Origin: DTU018 sp964618175 | GTDB taxonomy: Bacteria; Bacillota; Syntrophomonadia; Syntrophomonadales; Syntrophomonadaceae | Direction: 5' to 3' | Length of the DNA: 32,142 bases | Assembly: GCA_964618175.1 (NCBI GenBank) | Contig: CAZTZX010000017.1 | Span: forward strand, 1-32,142 | In this document: piece by piece, positions 22,425 through 31,265 of the stretch | How positions within the stretch are numbered: the first letter of the stretch is position 1 | Layout: the number at the start of each line of letters is the position of its first letter | Made by a program: the position numbers and the translations under genes | Notes under the pieces: generated by a model | Told to the model about the DNA's origin: nothing | What the model saw: only the letters and a program-made list of their open reading frames with translations | Database searches by the model: none

Positions 22425-23087
22425 TTATAGTAACTTATAATCATTTATCAATAATTCGAACTCGCAGCCCAAATATTGAGCGGCGCGTCGACTCATAAGC
22501 ATTTTGGTCAGGAAAATTTCGAAATACTCCATTACCGAGCAAACACTGGTATCAATGGTTATCATCATAGTTATTACCTTGTTAGCGGCATCCACATTTA
22601 TTCCCGATTCAGTTACCGCATAATTCACCCGGTCTCGGGAGGTAAAAGTGGCAAAATCGCGTTTACGAACCCGGGAACGGTGTACGTCGGATTTATCCGC
22701 TAAGATCAAGGCAGCCGCTATATTGTTGACACAGTGTCCACCCGCTTGTTCCTCATGATTGCCGATAGCACCCATTACGGTGGCAATATCAGCCGGTTCC
22801 ATGTCTAAATCCAATAATATATTAAAGGCTATTAGGGCTCCTGACATGCCATGACCATAGCGGTTAACCAGGTTACCTATGTCATGCAAAAAGCCGGCAA
22901 TCGCGCCTAACTCAGCTTCTTCTTCCGGATAACCAAGCGTAACCAGGATATCACGGCACAGCTGTGAGGTCAGTTCAGCATGGTCAATGTTATGCTCGAT
23001 AGCACCTATATTACCGATAAAGGTATTACCCATCCTCATGTACTGTTGCACCAGTTGACTAGCTTTAACCTGAGCTAAAGTCACCAA
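22425..23087 (-). CDS. HD-domain phosphohydrolase-like protein
   Basis: A 220-residue HD-superfamily protein. The metal motif is seen as His36 (NIDHAEL), His68-Asp69 (GFLHDIGNL), His79 and His111 (NHEEQAGGH). HD proteins hydrolyse nucleotides or phosphate esters; the substrate here cannot be told. The start is TTG at 23087, ten bases after AAGGGGG, or the adjacent GTG. It lies 65 bp after purD and 23 bp before the histidine regulator, the only unassigned gene in the purine-histidine run. A role in nucleotide turnover is suggested by the context only. Confidence 0.82.
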   Translation of the reverse strand: MVTLAQVKASQLVQQYMRMGNTFIGNIGAIEHNIDHAELTSQLCRDILVTLGYPEEEAELGAIAGFLHDIGNLVNRYGHGMSGALIAFNILLDLDMEPADIATVMGAIGNHEEQAGGHCVNNIAAALILADKSDVHRSRVRKRDFATFTSRDRVNYAVTESGINVDAANKVITMMITIDTSVCSVMEYFEIFLTKMLMSRRAAQYLGCEFELLINDYKLL

Positions 23088-23152
23088 AGCTACAATTCCC
23101 CCTTATTGATAGCGCCCACCCAAAAATAAGCATCTAGGGCCGGATCGCCAAG

Positions 23153-24439
23153 CTATTCTCCCCGCTTTAGAGCATGTTGGCCAATATCAGTTCGATAATG
23201 CATATCGGCAAATTCTACTTTTTGTATCTGGTCATAAACATTATTCAACGCATCCTGCACAGATTGCGCCTGGGTGACCAGGGCCATAACCCTACCGCCG
23301 TCAGTCACCAACTGACCATCCTGTAGAGCAGTTCCCGCATGGAACACTAGGGTAGTATCGTCCAGGTTTTCCAGACCCTTGATAGGGTAACCCTTAGCAT
23401 ATTTCCCCGGATAACCTCCCGAAGCCAGCACCACACAGACGCAGAACTCCTCGCGGACTTTTACTGCCGTGGAACTCAAATCACCAGCAGCTACCGCTTC
23501 AAAAAGCGGCAACACATCACCCTCCAGTATCGGCATGATCACCTGGGTCTCCGGATCCCCAAAACGAGCATTATATTCCAAAACCTTGGGTCCATCCTCG
23601 GTAATCATCAAACCCGCATATATTACTCCCCGGTAAGGACAGCCTTCTTTGGCCATGGCCTGTACGGTGGCCTGTAAAATGATGCGGTCTACTAACTCAT
23701 GCAGTTCACGGGTGTACACGGGTGGATGGGTATAGGCTCCCATACCGCCGGTGTTAGGTCCTTCATCATTATCAAAAGCCCGCTTGTGATCCTGAGCGGC
23801 TACCAGAGTTACGGCCTTATGACCATCAGACAAGGCAAAGACGCTAACTTCCTCGCCCTGCAGAAATTCCTCTACAACTATATGTTGGCCCGCGTCGCCA
23901 AAGACTTTCTCGGTCATAATCTCGTCTACTGCCTGACGGGCCTCCTGGCTGGTGGTGGCAATTATTACTCCCTTGCCCGCTGCCAGGCCATCGGCTTTAA
24001 TGACCACCGGTTGACCTCGATCAGTAAAGGAACAGGCAAATTGAGCAGCAGCTTGCGCTTCATCAAATACCTGATAAGCGGCAGTAGGGATATGGTATTT
24101 TTGCATAAGATCTTTACTGAAGACTTTGCTGCCTTCCAGCCGGGCCGCCTGAGAGCTGGGGCCAAATATTTTCAAACCCTGAGTCTGAAAAATGTCTACT
24201 ATGCCCCGCATTAAAGGATCTTCAGGTCCAACGACGGTCAGATCGATTTTCTTCTCCAGAGCGAAGTCCAGCAAGCCTTGCACATCAGAGGCCGATATAG
24301 GTAGGCACTCCGCCAACTGAGCTATACCCGGGTTACCAGGTGCTGCATAAATCTTGTCTACCTGTGGACTCTGGGAGAGTTTCCACACCAGGGCATGCTC
24401 ACGTCCACCCTGCCCAACTACCAATACCTTCTTCCCCAT
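23153..24439 (-). CDS. purD: Phosphoribosylamine-glycine ligase (GAR synthetase)
   Basis: A 428-residue ATP-grasp enzyme, step 2 of purine synthesis, joining glycine to phosphoribosylamine. Seen: KVLVVGQGGREHALVWKLSQS, VGPEDPLMRGIVD, the ATP-grasp segment VIKADGLAAGKGV, EEFLQGEEVSVFALSDG and the metal-site NARFGDPETQ. The length is normal. An AGGAGG site precedes the ATG and the gene follows purH after 26 bp. It is the last purine gene of the run. Confidence 0.96.
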   Translation of the reverse strand: MGKKVLVVGQGGREHALVWKLSQSPQVDKIYAAPGNPGIAQLAECLPISASDVQGLLDFALEKKIDLTVVGPEDPLMRGIVDIFQTQGLKIFGPSSQAARLEGSKVFSKDLMQKYHIPTAAYQVFDEAQAAAQFACSFTDRGQPVVIKADGLAAGKGVIIATTSQEARQAVDEIMTEKVFGDAGQHIVVEEFLQGEEVSVFALSDGHKAVTLVAAQDHKRAFDNDEGPNTGGMGAYTHPPVYTRELHELVDRIILQATVQAMAKEGCPYRGVIYAGLMITEDGPKVLEYNARFGDPETQVIMPILEGDVLPLFEAVAAGDLSSTAVKVREEFCVCVVLASGGYPGKYAKGYPIKGLENLDDTTLVFHAGTALQDGQLVTDGGRVMALVTQAQSVQDALNNVYDQIQKVEFADMHYRTDIGQHALKRGE

Positions 24440-24465
24440 GGTGGCCTCCTGTATATAAAAGTTAA

Positions 24466-25983
24466 TTAGTGTCTAAAATGACGAATGCCGGTGAACATCA
24501 TGGCAATGCCCGCCTGATTGCATTCGGCAATGCTCTCCTCATCTCGCACTGATCCACCCGGCTGAATGATAGCCGTAATTCCATACTGGGCCGCTACCTC
24601 TACCGTATCCTTGAAGGGGAAAAAGGCATCCGAGGCCAGTACCGCTCCCCGGGCCTTTTCCCCGGCTTGCTCCAGAGCGATCTTGGCTGAACCTACCCGG
24701 TTCATTTGCCCGGCGCCCACACCGATGGCCACACCGTCTTTTACCACTACTATGGAGTTGGATTTCACATGTTTAACGACTTTCCAGGCAAAGGCCAGAT
24801 CATCCTTCTGTTCTGGTTGCGGCTGCGCTGTGGTAACTACCTGCATCGGCAATTCCTGGGGATCAACATCGTCATCTTGCACTATGAAACCACCGTCCAC
24901 GGTACGCAGGCGCCAGCCCTTATTATCGGTCAAAGGCAGACTTAGTACCCGTAAGTTTTTCTTGGCCCTTAATACCTCCAACGCCTCATCGTCATAGTCG
25001 GGGGCGATGATAACTTCCATAAAGGGCTCCGCCATTTTCCGCGCGGTATTAGCATCGACCTTTCTGTTCAGGGCAATTATACCGCCATAAGCCGACTGTG
25101 AATCGGCAGCAAAGGCTTTGACAAAGGCCTCTTCCAGATCAGGACCGATAGCCGTTCCACAGGGATTCGTATGTTTAACGATCACGCAGGCGGGTTGGTC
25201 AAATTCACTGACCAGGTCCCAGGCCGCCTGGGTGTCTACAATGTTGTTATAGGAAAGTTCTTTGCCATTCAGCTGTCGAGCATCCGGCAAGCCCACACCA
25301 GGGGTTAAAAATCGATAAAAGGCTGCCTGCTGATGGGGATTCTCACCATAGCGCAGCTCATAGACTTTTTCTCCACCCAAAACTATGGTGTCTCCAAACT
25401 TTTCGCCGGTCAAACCTGATAAATAAGCTGATACCATGCTGTCGTAAGCAGCTGTGTGGGTAAAGGCTTCACAGGCCAGCTTAAATCTGGTCTCCTGGCT
25501 TACGGTTCCGGTGCCACGCAGCTCACTCAATATGTCCTCATAGCGGGCGGGATTAACCGCAATGACCACATACTGATGATTCTTGGCCGCCGCTCGCACC
25601 ATGGTGGGACCACCTATATCAATGTTCTCCACCGCATCTTCCAGAGTGACCCCGGGTCGAGCCACGGTCTCGCGGAAGGGGTAGAGATTAACAGCTACAA
25701 TGTCTATGGGGGTTATCTGATTGCTTTCCAGTTCAGCCAGATGCTCCGGAGTACGGCAAGCCAATATCCCCCCGTGAATTTTGGGATGCAGAGTTTTGAC
25801 CCTTCCGTCGAGGATTTCAGGAAATCCGGTAATATCAGCTACTTTACGCACCGGTACTCCCGCTTCTTTGATCGTTTCATAGGTGCCGCCGGTGGAAATG
25901 ATCTCATAACCCAACTCGGCCAATCCCCGGCTAAAATCCACCACACCTTCTTTATTAGATACGCTGATAAGGGCACGTTTCAT
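24466..25983 (-). CDS. purH: Bifunctional AICAR transformylase / IMP cyclohydrolase
   Basis: A 505-residue enzyme for the last two steps of IMP synthesis. The N-terminal cyclohydrolase domain begins KRALISVSNKEGVVDF and contains EIISTGGTYETI and DGRVKTLHPKIHGG. The C-terminal transformylase contains LRYGENPHQQAAFYR and the KHTNPCGTAIG motif with catalytic Lys-His. The ATG at 25983 follows AGGAGGT by 7 nt; the in-frame upstream ATG at 26007 has none. AICAR released by HisF in the same gene run is a substrate of this enzyme, which links the two pathways. Confidence 0.96.
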   Translation of the reverse strand: MKRALISVSNKEGVVDFSRGLAELGYEIISTGGTYETIKEAGVPVRKVADITGFPEILDGRVKTLHPKIHGGILACRTPEHLAELESNQITPIDIVAVNLYPFRETVARPGVTLEDAVENIDIGGPTMVRAAAKNHQYVVIAVNPARYEDILSELRGTGTVSQETRFKLACEAFTHTAAYDSMVSAYLSGLTGEKFGDTIVLGGEKVYELRYGENPHQQAAFYRFLTPGVGLPDARQLNGKELSYNNIVDTQAAWDLVSEFDQPACVIVKHTNPCGTAIGPDLEEAFVKAFAADSQSAYGGIIALNRKVDANTARKMAEPFMEVIIAPDYDDEALEVLRAKKNLRVLSLPLTDNKGWRLRTVDGGFIVQDDDVDPQELPMQVVTTAQPQPEQKDDLAFAWKVVKHVKSNSIVVVKDGVAIGVGAGQMNRVGSAKIALEQAGEKARGAVLASDAFFPFKDTVEVAAQYGITAIIQPGGSVRDEESIAECNQAGIAMMFTGIRHFRH

Positions 25984-26015
25984 AAGTATTACCTCCTTAG
26001 CTTCCAAGCCGTTTA

Positions 26016-26645
26016 CTACGATCTGACCAGGATACGATGGCCTTTAACATACAGTTTTCCTGCGGCCATCAGCTGTAATGATTGCCAGTAGACCTGGTGT
26101 TCCTGCTCCAGGATCCGGGCTGTCAGGCTTTCCTCATTATCATCATCATAAATCGGAACTACCTTTTGCATAATAATAGGCCCGGTGTCCATTCCTTCAT
26201 CAACCAAATGAACCGTACAGCCACTGAATTTGACTCCATATTCTAAGGCCTGCCGCTGAGCATGCAGACCGGTGAAGGCCGGCAGTAAGGCCGGGTGAAT
26301 ATTTACAATGCGCCGGGGATATTCTTTCAGCATTACTCCGCCCACCAAGCGCATGTAACCGGCCAGGGCAACTACCTCTACCTGGTGCTGATGCAGTCGG
26401 TTCAGCAGTTCCTTTTCATAAGCTGACCGATCCGCAAAGGCGCCTGGATCCACAAAATAGGCCGGAATCTCACGCTGCCGAGCTTTTTGCAGGGCTAGCG
26501 CCTGCGGTTTATCACTGATAAGAACCTTTATCTCTGCATCCAAACGACCGTCCTGGGTGGCACTATAGATAGCATCAAAATTACTACCTCGTCCTGAAGC
26601 CAGAACAGCCAACTGTAAGCGGCCGGCAGGATGAATCTGCATCAT
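26016..26645 (-). CDS. purN: Phosphoribosylglycinamide formyltransferase (folate-dependent)
   Basis: A 209-residue formyltransferase, step 3 of purine synthesis. Seen: LAVLASGRGSNFDAI, VVALAGYMRLVG, and the catalytic triad Asn, His, Asp in NIHPALLPAF and DEGMDTGPII. The ATG at 26645 overlaps the purM stop (AATGATG) and has GGAGGAG ten bases upstream. The frame is open to 26675 but this extension lies inside purM and lacks a site. The order purM-purN-purH is the usual one. Confidence 0.95.
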   Translation of the reverse strand: MMQIHPAGRLQLAVLASGRGSNFDAIYSATQDGRLDAEIKVLISDKPQALALQKARQREIPAYFVDPGAFADRSAYEKELLNRLHQHQVEVVALAGYMRLVGGVMLKEYPRRIVNIHPALLPAFTGLHAQRQALEYGVKFSGCTVHLVDEGMDTGPIIMQKVVPIYDDDNEESLTARILEQEHQVYWQSLQLMAAGKLYVKGHRILVRS

Positions 26646-27679
26646 TTGATCACAACTCCTCCATCTTGCTGGCATACTCTTCCTATTACTATAGGTTTTT
26701 CTCCTTCATCGCGCAAGTACTTTAACGCGTCATCTGAATAATGTGGTGAAGTGATGATTATAAAGCCCACTCCCATGTTAAAGGTGCGGTACATTTCTGG
26801 TTTTTCAACCTGACCAGCATACGCTATTAAATCGAATATGGGTGAGACCGGCATCAAGGTGGAATCAATTTGGGCTCCCAAACCTGTAGGCAGGCTACGT
26901 TGCAGGTTCTCAGCCAGACCACCACCCGTTATATGGGCCATGGCCTTGACCTCGGTATGTTGTAAGAGCTTTAAGACAGGTTTAACGTAGATACGAGTAG
27001 GAGTTAGCAGTTCTTCACCCAGGGTTTTTCCCAGTTCGTTACTATGCTGATCCAGTGTTAGGCCGGCTCTTTCCAAAAGCACTTTACGAACCAATGAATA
27101 GCCGTTGGAATGAACGCCTGATGAAGGCAATCCGATTAATAAGTCGCCTTCCTCTACATTTTGTCCGGTCAATAGCCGCGAACGTTCTGCTACCCCCACG
27201 GTAAAACCAGCCAGGTCATATTCATCCTCGCTATAGAAACCAGGCATTTCGGCGGTTTCGCCCCCGATCAGCGCACAGCCAGCCTGCAAGCAACCCTGAC
27301 TGACACCCTGTACCAGGTCTTCTACTAGATGAGGTTTCAACTTGCCCAAGGCAATATAATCCAGAAAGAAGAGGGGTTCTGCCCCGTGCACCAGGATGTC
27401 GTTTACACACATGGCTACCAGATCAATGCCAACCGTGTTGTGGATATTCATCATCTGGGCGATCTTGAGTTTGGTTCCTACACCATCAGTTCCGGAAACC
27501 AATACTGGATTGGGATAACGGCTGGTATCCAGTGCAAAAAAGCCTCCGAATCCACCAATCCCCGACAGAACCTCCGGGCGGTGAGTTTTCTCCACCCACT
27601 GCTTGATCAGTTCTACCGAACGGTTAGCCGCATCGATGTCTACTCCCGCCTGCTTATAATCCAGGCCATCATTGCTCAT
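26642..27679 (-). CDS. purM: Phosphoribosylformylglycinamidine cyclo-ligase (AIR synthetase)
   Basis: A 345-residue enzyme that closes the imidazole ring, giving AIR. Seen: the glycine-rich SGIGGFGGFFAL, GTDGVGTKLKIA, IVHGAEPLFFLDY, GCALIGGETAEMPGFY, and AHITGGGLAENLQRSLP. The length is normal. The start ATG follows AAAGGAGGT. It lies 66 bp after purF, with a hairpin in between. Its stop overlaps the start of purN. Confidence 0.96.
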   Translation of the reverse strand: MSNDGLDYKQAGVDIDAANRSVELIKQWVEKTHRPEVLSGIGGFGGFFALDTSRYPNPVLVSGTDGVGTKLKIAQMMNIHNTVGIDLVAMCVNDILVHGAEPLFFLDYIALGKLKPHLVEDLVQGVSQGCLQAGCALIGGETAEMPGFYSEDEYDLAGFTVGVAERSRLLTGQNVEEGDLLIGLPSSGVHSNGYSLVRKVLLERAGLTLDQHSNELGKTLGEELLTPTRIYVKPVLKLLQHTEVKAMAHITGGGLAENLQRSLPTGLGAQIDSTLMPVSPIFDLIAYAGQVEKPEMYRTFNMGVGFIIITSPHYSDDALKYLRDEGEKPIVIGRVCQQDGGVVIK

Positions 27680-27719
27680 GGTTGACCTCCTTTGCTGTCT
27701 GTGTTAGTGATAATAATTT

Positions 27720-27745
27720 AAAGGCCGGCCCAAAAGCCAGCCTTT
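27720..27745 (-). terminator. Hairpin between purF and purM (attenuator or processing site)
   Basis: Directly after the purF stop, arms AAAGGCTGGC and GCCGGCCTTT pair over 10 bp (one G-T) with a 6-nt loop. The tail is TTTAAATTATT, only a weak T run. Partial termination or message stabilisation within the operon is more likely than a full stop. Confidence 0.5.
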
Positions 27746-29140
27746 TTACTCTTCATGCTGTACCGGATAAACGCCGCTGAAACAGGCGGCACAAAACCAG
27801 GGCTGCTCTTGTTTCAGAGACTGCAACATACCTTCCATGCTAATATACTGGAGACTGTCCGCTCCGATGAAGTCCTTTATCTCATCAATGCTCATAGTAT
27901 TGGCGATCAACTCTTCCCGTCGGGAAGTATCAATACCATAGAAACATGAATATTTGGTGGGAGGCGAAGCTACCGCCATGTGCACTTCGGTAGCACCAGC
28001 TAGGCGCAGCATCTGGATTATCTTTTTGCTGGTAGTCCCCCTTACAATTGAGTCATCTACCATAACAATGCGCTTGCCCCGTACAATTTCCGCAATGGCA
28101 TTTAATTTCAGCCTTACCCCCAGTTCGCGCATCTTTTGGGTAGGCTGAATAAAAGTCCGACCCACATAGCGGTTTTTCATTAATCCTTCCTCGAAAGGAA
28201 TGCCTGCTTCCTCAGCAAAGCCCAGTGCCGCAGCGGTGCCAGAATCAGGAACCGATATAACTAAATCAACGTCTAGGTCGCGGCACTCTCTAGCCAGCTG
28301 TTGCCCCATTTGACGACGGCTACGGTAAACGGTGATGCCATCGATAGTACTGTCCGGCCGGGCAAAATAAATATATTCAAATACACAGTGAGCTCTACCG
28401 GGAGAATTAACTACCTGCTGGAATCTCACTCCGTCTTTACTGATCACTACAATTTCACCGGGATTGACATCTCGCACCAGTTCGGCGCCAATCGTATCCA
28501 GGGCGGCTGATTCAGATGACAGAACGTAATTGCCGTTCAGTTCACCCAGACATAGTGGTCTGATTCCCATAGGATCACGCATTCCCACCAGGGTATCCTC
28601 GGTCATAATTACCAGGGCGAAGCCACCCTTTAAATCGATCATACATTTGGCCAGAGCGTCTTCCATCTTATCCTGGGAATAGCGCGCCAGCAGATTGGCT
28701 ACTATCTCAGTGTCAGTAGTAGTCTGAAAGATCGAACCATAGGTAGACAGTCTTTTTCTCATGGCAGCGGTATTAGTGAGTTTGCCATTGTGGGCCAAGG
28801 CTACCATGCCTTGTAAATAATGAAAAACCAGCGGTTGAGCATTGACTAATCCACTGTCAGCGGCGCTTGAGTAGCGCACATGCCCGATGGCCATATGCCC
28901 ATACATATTATCAATTTGATCAGGTGTGAAAACATCAGAGACCAGTCCTATGCCTTTGTGCAGCTTGATCCCCTTACCATCTGACAGTGCAATACCTGCA
29001 CTCTCCTGGCCGCGATGCTGTAGAGCATAAAGACCATAAAAAGTAGTTCGAGCGGCATCTGTCATATCTTCCGGTTGGTTAAGGAATATGCCAAAAACAC
29101 CACATTCCTCTTCGAATTTGTCTCTTTCTTCATAATACAT
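27746..29140 (-). CDS. purF: Amidophosphoribosyltransferase (PRPP amidotransferase)
   Basis: A 464-residue enzyme that uses PRPP and glutamine in the first step of purine synthesis. A 12-residue propeptide precedes Cys13 (EEECGVFGI), the N-terminal nucleophile of the glutaminase domain after cleavage. The PRPP-binding motif is IVMVDDSIVRGTT. The extra cysteines CVFEYIYFARPDS, SCFYGID and CAACFSG match the four ligands of the 4Fe-4S cluster in the Bacillus-type enzyme. I chose the ATG at 29140, eight bases after GGGGGAG; a TTG six bases earlier is too close to the site. There are 102 bp between it and purB, without a clear promoter. Confidence 0.96.
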   Translation of the reverse strand: MYYEERDKFEEECGVFGIFLNQPEDMTDAARTTFYGLYALQHRGQESAGIALSDGKGIKLHKGIGLVSDVFTPDQIDNMYGHMAIGHVRYSSAADSGLVNAQPLVFHYLQGMVALAHNGKLTNTAAMRKRLSTYGSIFQTTTDTEIVANLLARYSQDKMEDALAKCMIDLKGGFALVIMTEDTLVGMRDPMGIRPLCLGELNGNYVLSSESAALDTIGAELVRDVNPGEIVVISKDGVRFQQVVNSPGRAHCVFEYIYFARPDSTIDGITVYRSRRQMGQQLARECRDLDVDLVISVPDSGTAAALGFAEEAGIPFEEGLMKNRYVGRTFIQPTQKMRELGVRLKLNAIAEIVRGKRIVMVDDSIVRGTTSKKIIQMLRLAGATEVHMAVASPPTKYSCFYGIDTSRREELIANTMSIDEIKDFIGADSLQYISMEGMLQSLKQEQPWFCAACFSGVYPVQHEE

Positions 29141-29242
29141 ACCCAAGACTCCCCCTCAAATGGATCGTTATTTCCAATCCTTAGATCAATCAATCATTTT
29201 CCCCTGCACGGGTCACCCCAGGGCTGACCCCCAACTCTTGCT

Positions 29243-30538
29243 CTAATCTAAACCGCAGCGCTTAAAGATATGGTCTACTTTATCTTTATATATATCGTAG
29301 GAAAAAATAAGTTCTATATCAGCAATGGTAAGCTGTTTCATAATTTCCTCATCATTTTGGATCAAGTCTTTAAAATCACATCCCTGGCTCCAGCTGCTCA
29401 TAGCATGTTCCTGCACCAGGCGATAGGCGTCTTCCCGCAGCATACCTTTACCCACCAAAGCCAGCATCAATTCCTGGGAAAAAACTAATCCCCGGGTATG
29501 CTCAATATTTCTCTGCATATTATCTTCATACACTACCAAGCCGCGCACAATAGTAGTAAACTTGTCCAGCATATAGTCTAAAAGTACACAACTATCCGGA
29601 ATAATGACCCGCTCCACCGAAGAATGGGTCAAATCTCTTTCATGCCACAGGGACACGTTTTCCAGGGCAGCCAGAGCATTTCCCCGCAAAACTCGGGATA
29701 ATCCCGCTACTCGCTCGCTCATCATTGGATTGCGTTTATGCGGCATAGCCGATGAACCCTTCTGTCCTTTGGTAAAGGGCTCTTCCACCTCCAATATCTC
29801 GGTTCGCTGCAGGTTGCGTACCTCAGTAGCCATCTTTTCTAGGGAACTGCCGATTACGGCCAGAGTGGTTAAGAATTGAGCGTGGCGATCTCGCTGAATG
29901 ATCTGCGTGGAAACCGGACAGGGCTGCAAACCCAGTTTGCGGCAAACATATTCCTCCACCTGCGGCTCCAAATGCGCAAAGTTGCCTACCGCACCGGATA
30001 TAGCACCAAAGGCAATTACCCGGCGGGCTTCTTTAAGCCGATCTATGTTGCGTTGAATTTCCGTAAACCACAAGGCCATCTTTAAACCGAAAGTGGTCGG
30101 TTCTCCATGAACGCCGTGAGTACGGCCTATGTTTAAAGTGTATTTATACTGCCGGGCTTTTTCCCCTACTGCCTCCTGCAGGGTCTCCAATCTTTTCAGA
30201 ATGAGGTCAGCCGAATCACGCATCTGCATGGCTAATCCGGTATCCAAAATATCCGAGGAGGTCATGCCCAGATGAATGTATTTGGACTCATCGCCAACAT
30301 TCTCAGCCACATTGGTCAAAAAGGCTATGACATCATGGCGTACTTCGGCCTCAATTTCCTTGACGCGCTGCACATCAAAGGCAGCCTTGGAATTTATAAC
30401 TGTGACTGCTTCCTCGGGAATACGGCCCAACTTTGCCCAGGCTTCGCAGGCGGCAATTTCAATTTGCAGCCAGTTGTTGAGTTTACTGGTTTCGTTCCAG
30501 ACGGCACCCATTTCCGAGAGAGTATAACGTTGGATCAT
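29243..30538 (-). CDS. purB: Adenylosuccinate lyase
   Basis: A 431-residue fumarase-superfamily lyase acting on SAICAR and adenylosuccinate. Seen: MIQRYTLSEMGAVWN, RHDVIAFL, TSSDILDTGLA, GRTHGVHGEPT, and the superfamily signature GSSAMPHKRNPM. The start ATG has AAGGAGGG upstream inside the end of purE, with only 3 bp between. It occupies the second position of the operon where purC or purK often lies. Confidence 0.96.
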   Translation of the reverse strand: MIQRYTLSEMGAVWNETSKLNNWLQIEIAACEAWAKLGRIPEEAVTVINSKAAFDVQRVKEIEAEVRHDVIAFLTNVAENVGDESKYIHLGMTSSDILDTGLAMQMRDSADLILKRLETLQEAVGEKARQYKYTLNIGRTHGVHGEPTTFGLKMALWFTEIQRNIDRLKEARRVIAFGAISGAVGNFAHLEPQVEEYVCRKLGLQPCPVSTQIIQRDRHAQFLTTLAVIGSSLEKMATEVRNLQRTEILEVEEPFTKGQKGSSAMPHKRNPMMSERVAGLSRVLRGNALAALENVSLWHERDLTHSSVERVIIPDSCVLLDYMLDKFTTIVRGLVVYEDNMQRNIEHTRGLVFSQELMLALVGKGMLREDAYRLVQEHAMSSWSQGCDFKDLIQNDEEIMKQLTIADIELIFSYDIYKDKVDHIFKRCGLD

Positions 30539-30541
30539 CTG

Positions 30542-31060
30542 TTAGCCCTCCTTTTCCTGCAGATAGCGCTCCGCCCCAAGTTCTTGCAGGCGCTGGTCCT
30601 TGGCTCTAACCTCATCCGCCATTCGCTGGCGACAGGATAACAAAGCCTGGTGAAGAGTTTTATCCTGCAGCGCTAGAATCTGCAAAGCTAACAGAGCCGC
30701 ATTAGCCGCCCCGTTTATAGCCACGGTAGCCACTGGTATACCCCGGGGCATCTGTACAATAGAATAAAGGGAATCTAAACCACCTAAGGAACTAGTTTTC
30801 ATAGGTACGCCAATAACCGGCAGAACTGTATAGGCAGCGATTACTCCAGGGAGGTGAGCAGCCCCACCTGCACCGGCAATAATAACCTGCAGTCCCCGTT
30901 GTTGAGCCTGCGAGGCATAACGGGCCGTCTCCTCTGGCAAACGGTGAGCCGAGCAGACTGTCATTTCATATGCGACCCCCATTTGTGAGAGAATCTCTCC
31001 GGCTTCTTTCATAACCGGCAGATCAGAATCACTTCCCATAATAATTCCCACTTTGGGCAT
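30542..31060 (-). CDS. purE: 5-(carboxyamino)imidazole ribonucleotide mutase / AIR carboxylase
   Basis: A 172-residue protein of normal PurE length. Seen: IMGSDSDLPVMKEA, CSAHRLPEET with the key Ser-Ala-His-Arg, GAGGAAHLPG, and GLDSLYSIVQMPRGIPVATV. Together these convert N5-CAIR, or AIR plus CO2, to CAIR. No purK is in the window, so class I use would need a distant purK. Two in-frame ATGs, 31066 and 31060, follow AAAGGAGGT by about 3 and 9 bases; I prefer the second for spacing. It is the first gene after the riboswitch. Confidence 0.95.
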   Translation of the reverse strand: MPKVGIIMGSDSDLPVMKEAGEILSQMGVAYEMTVCSAHRLPEETARYASQAQQRGLQVIIAGAGGAAHLPGVIAAYTVLPVIGVPMKTSSLGGLDSLYSIVQMPRGIPVATVAINGAANAALLALQILALQDKTLHQALLSCRQRMADEVRAKDQRLQELGAERYLQEKEG

Positions 31061-31090
31061 TATCATCCTACCTCCTTTAAGCTCGCTGCT

Positions 31091-31142
31091 AAAAAGTAAA
31101 CCCAGAAGGGTAGGTTCGCTAACCGAAACCTATCCGCCTGGG
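31091..31142 (-). terminator. Riboswitch-controlled terminator before purE
   Basis: On the minus strand CCCAG...GGATAGGTTTCG pairs with CGAACCTACCC...CTGGG and is followed by TTTACTTTTT. The 5' arm shares GTTTC (31129-31125) with the P1 stem of the aptamer, so aptamer folding and terminator folding exclude each other. Confidence 0.8.
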
Positions 31143-31243
31143 CTTTTATCCCTATACGGTGTAGCGCCCGATAAAAACAGGCACCTGTGTCACTTGGTCC
31201 AGACCATCAGCGATGCGGAACCCTAGACACACTTTCGCGTTTC
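31125..31243 (-). promoter_or_regulatory. PRPP riboswitch (ykkC family, subtype 2b)
   Basis: Minus-strand reading from about 31243 shows the ykkC core: GAAAGTGTGTCTAGGGTTCC, then GGTCTGGACC, AAGTGACACAGG, CTACACCGTATAGGGATAAA and AGCCCAGGCGG. The combination GTGACACAGG with GCCCAGG and the place before purE fit the PRPP-sensing subtype rather than guanidine-I. P1 pairs GAAAC (31243-31239) with GTTTC (31129-31125). PRPP binding would hold GTTTC away from the terminator, so PRPP should turn purine genes on. ppGpp-type variants of the same family are the main alternative. Confidence 0.85.
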
Positions 31244-31265
31244 TCGTATATTTTCTTACAACTTG

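Noticed and set aside
23088..23152. A T-box or separate promoter for histidine genes between purD and the HD gene
   Set aside because: Only 65 bp, with no T-box core and no hexamer pair with acceptable spacing.
29210..29230. A 6-bp dyad GGGTCA/TGACCC between purB and purF as a terminator or operator
   Set aside because: The stem is short, has no T run, and lies in a GC-rich stretch where such pairs are common.
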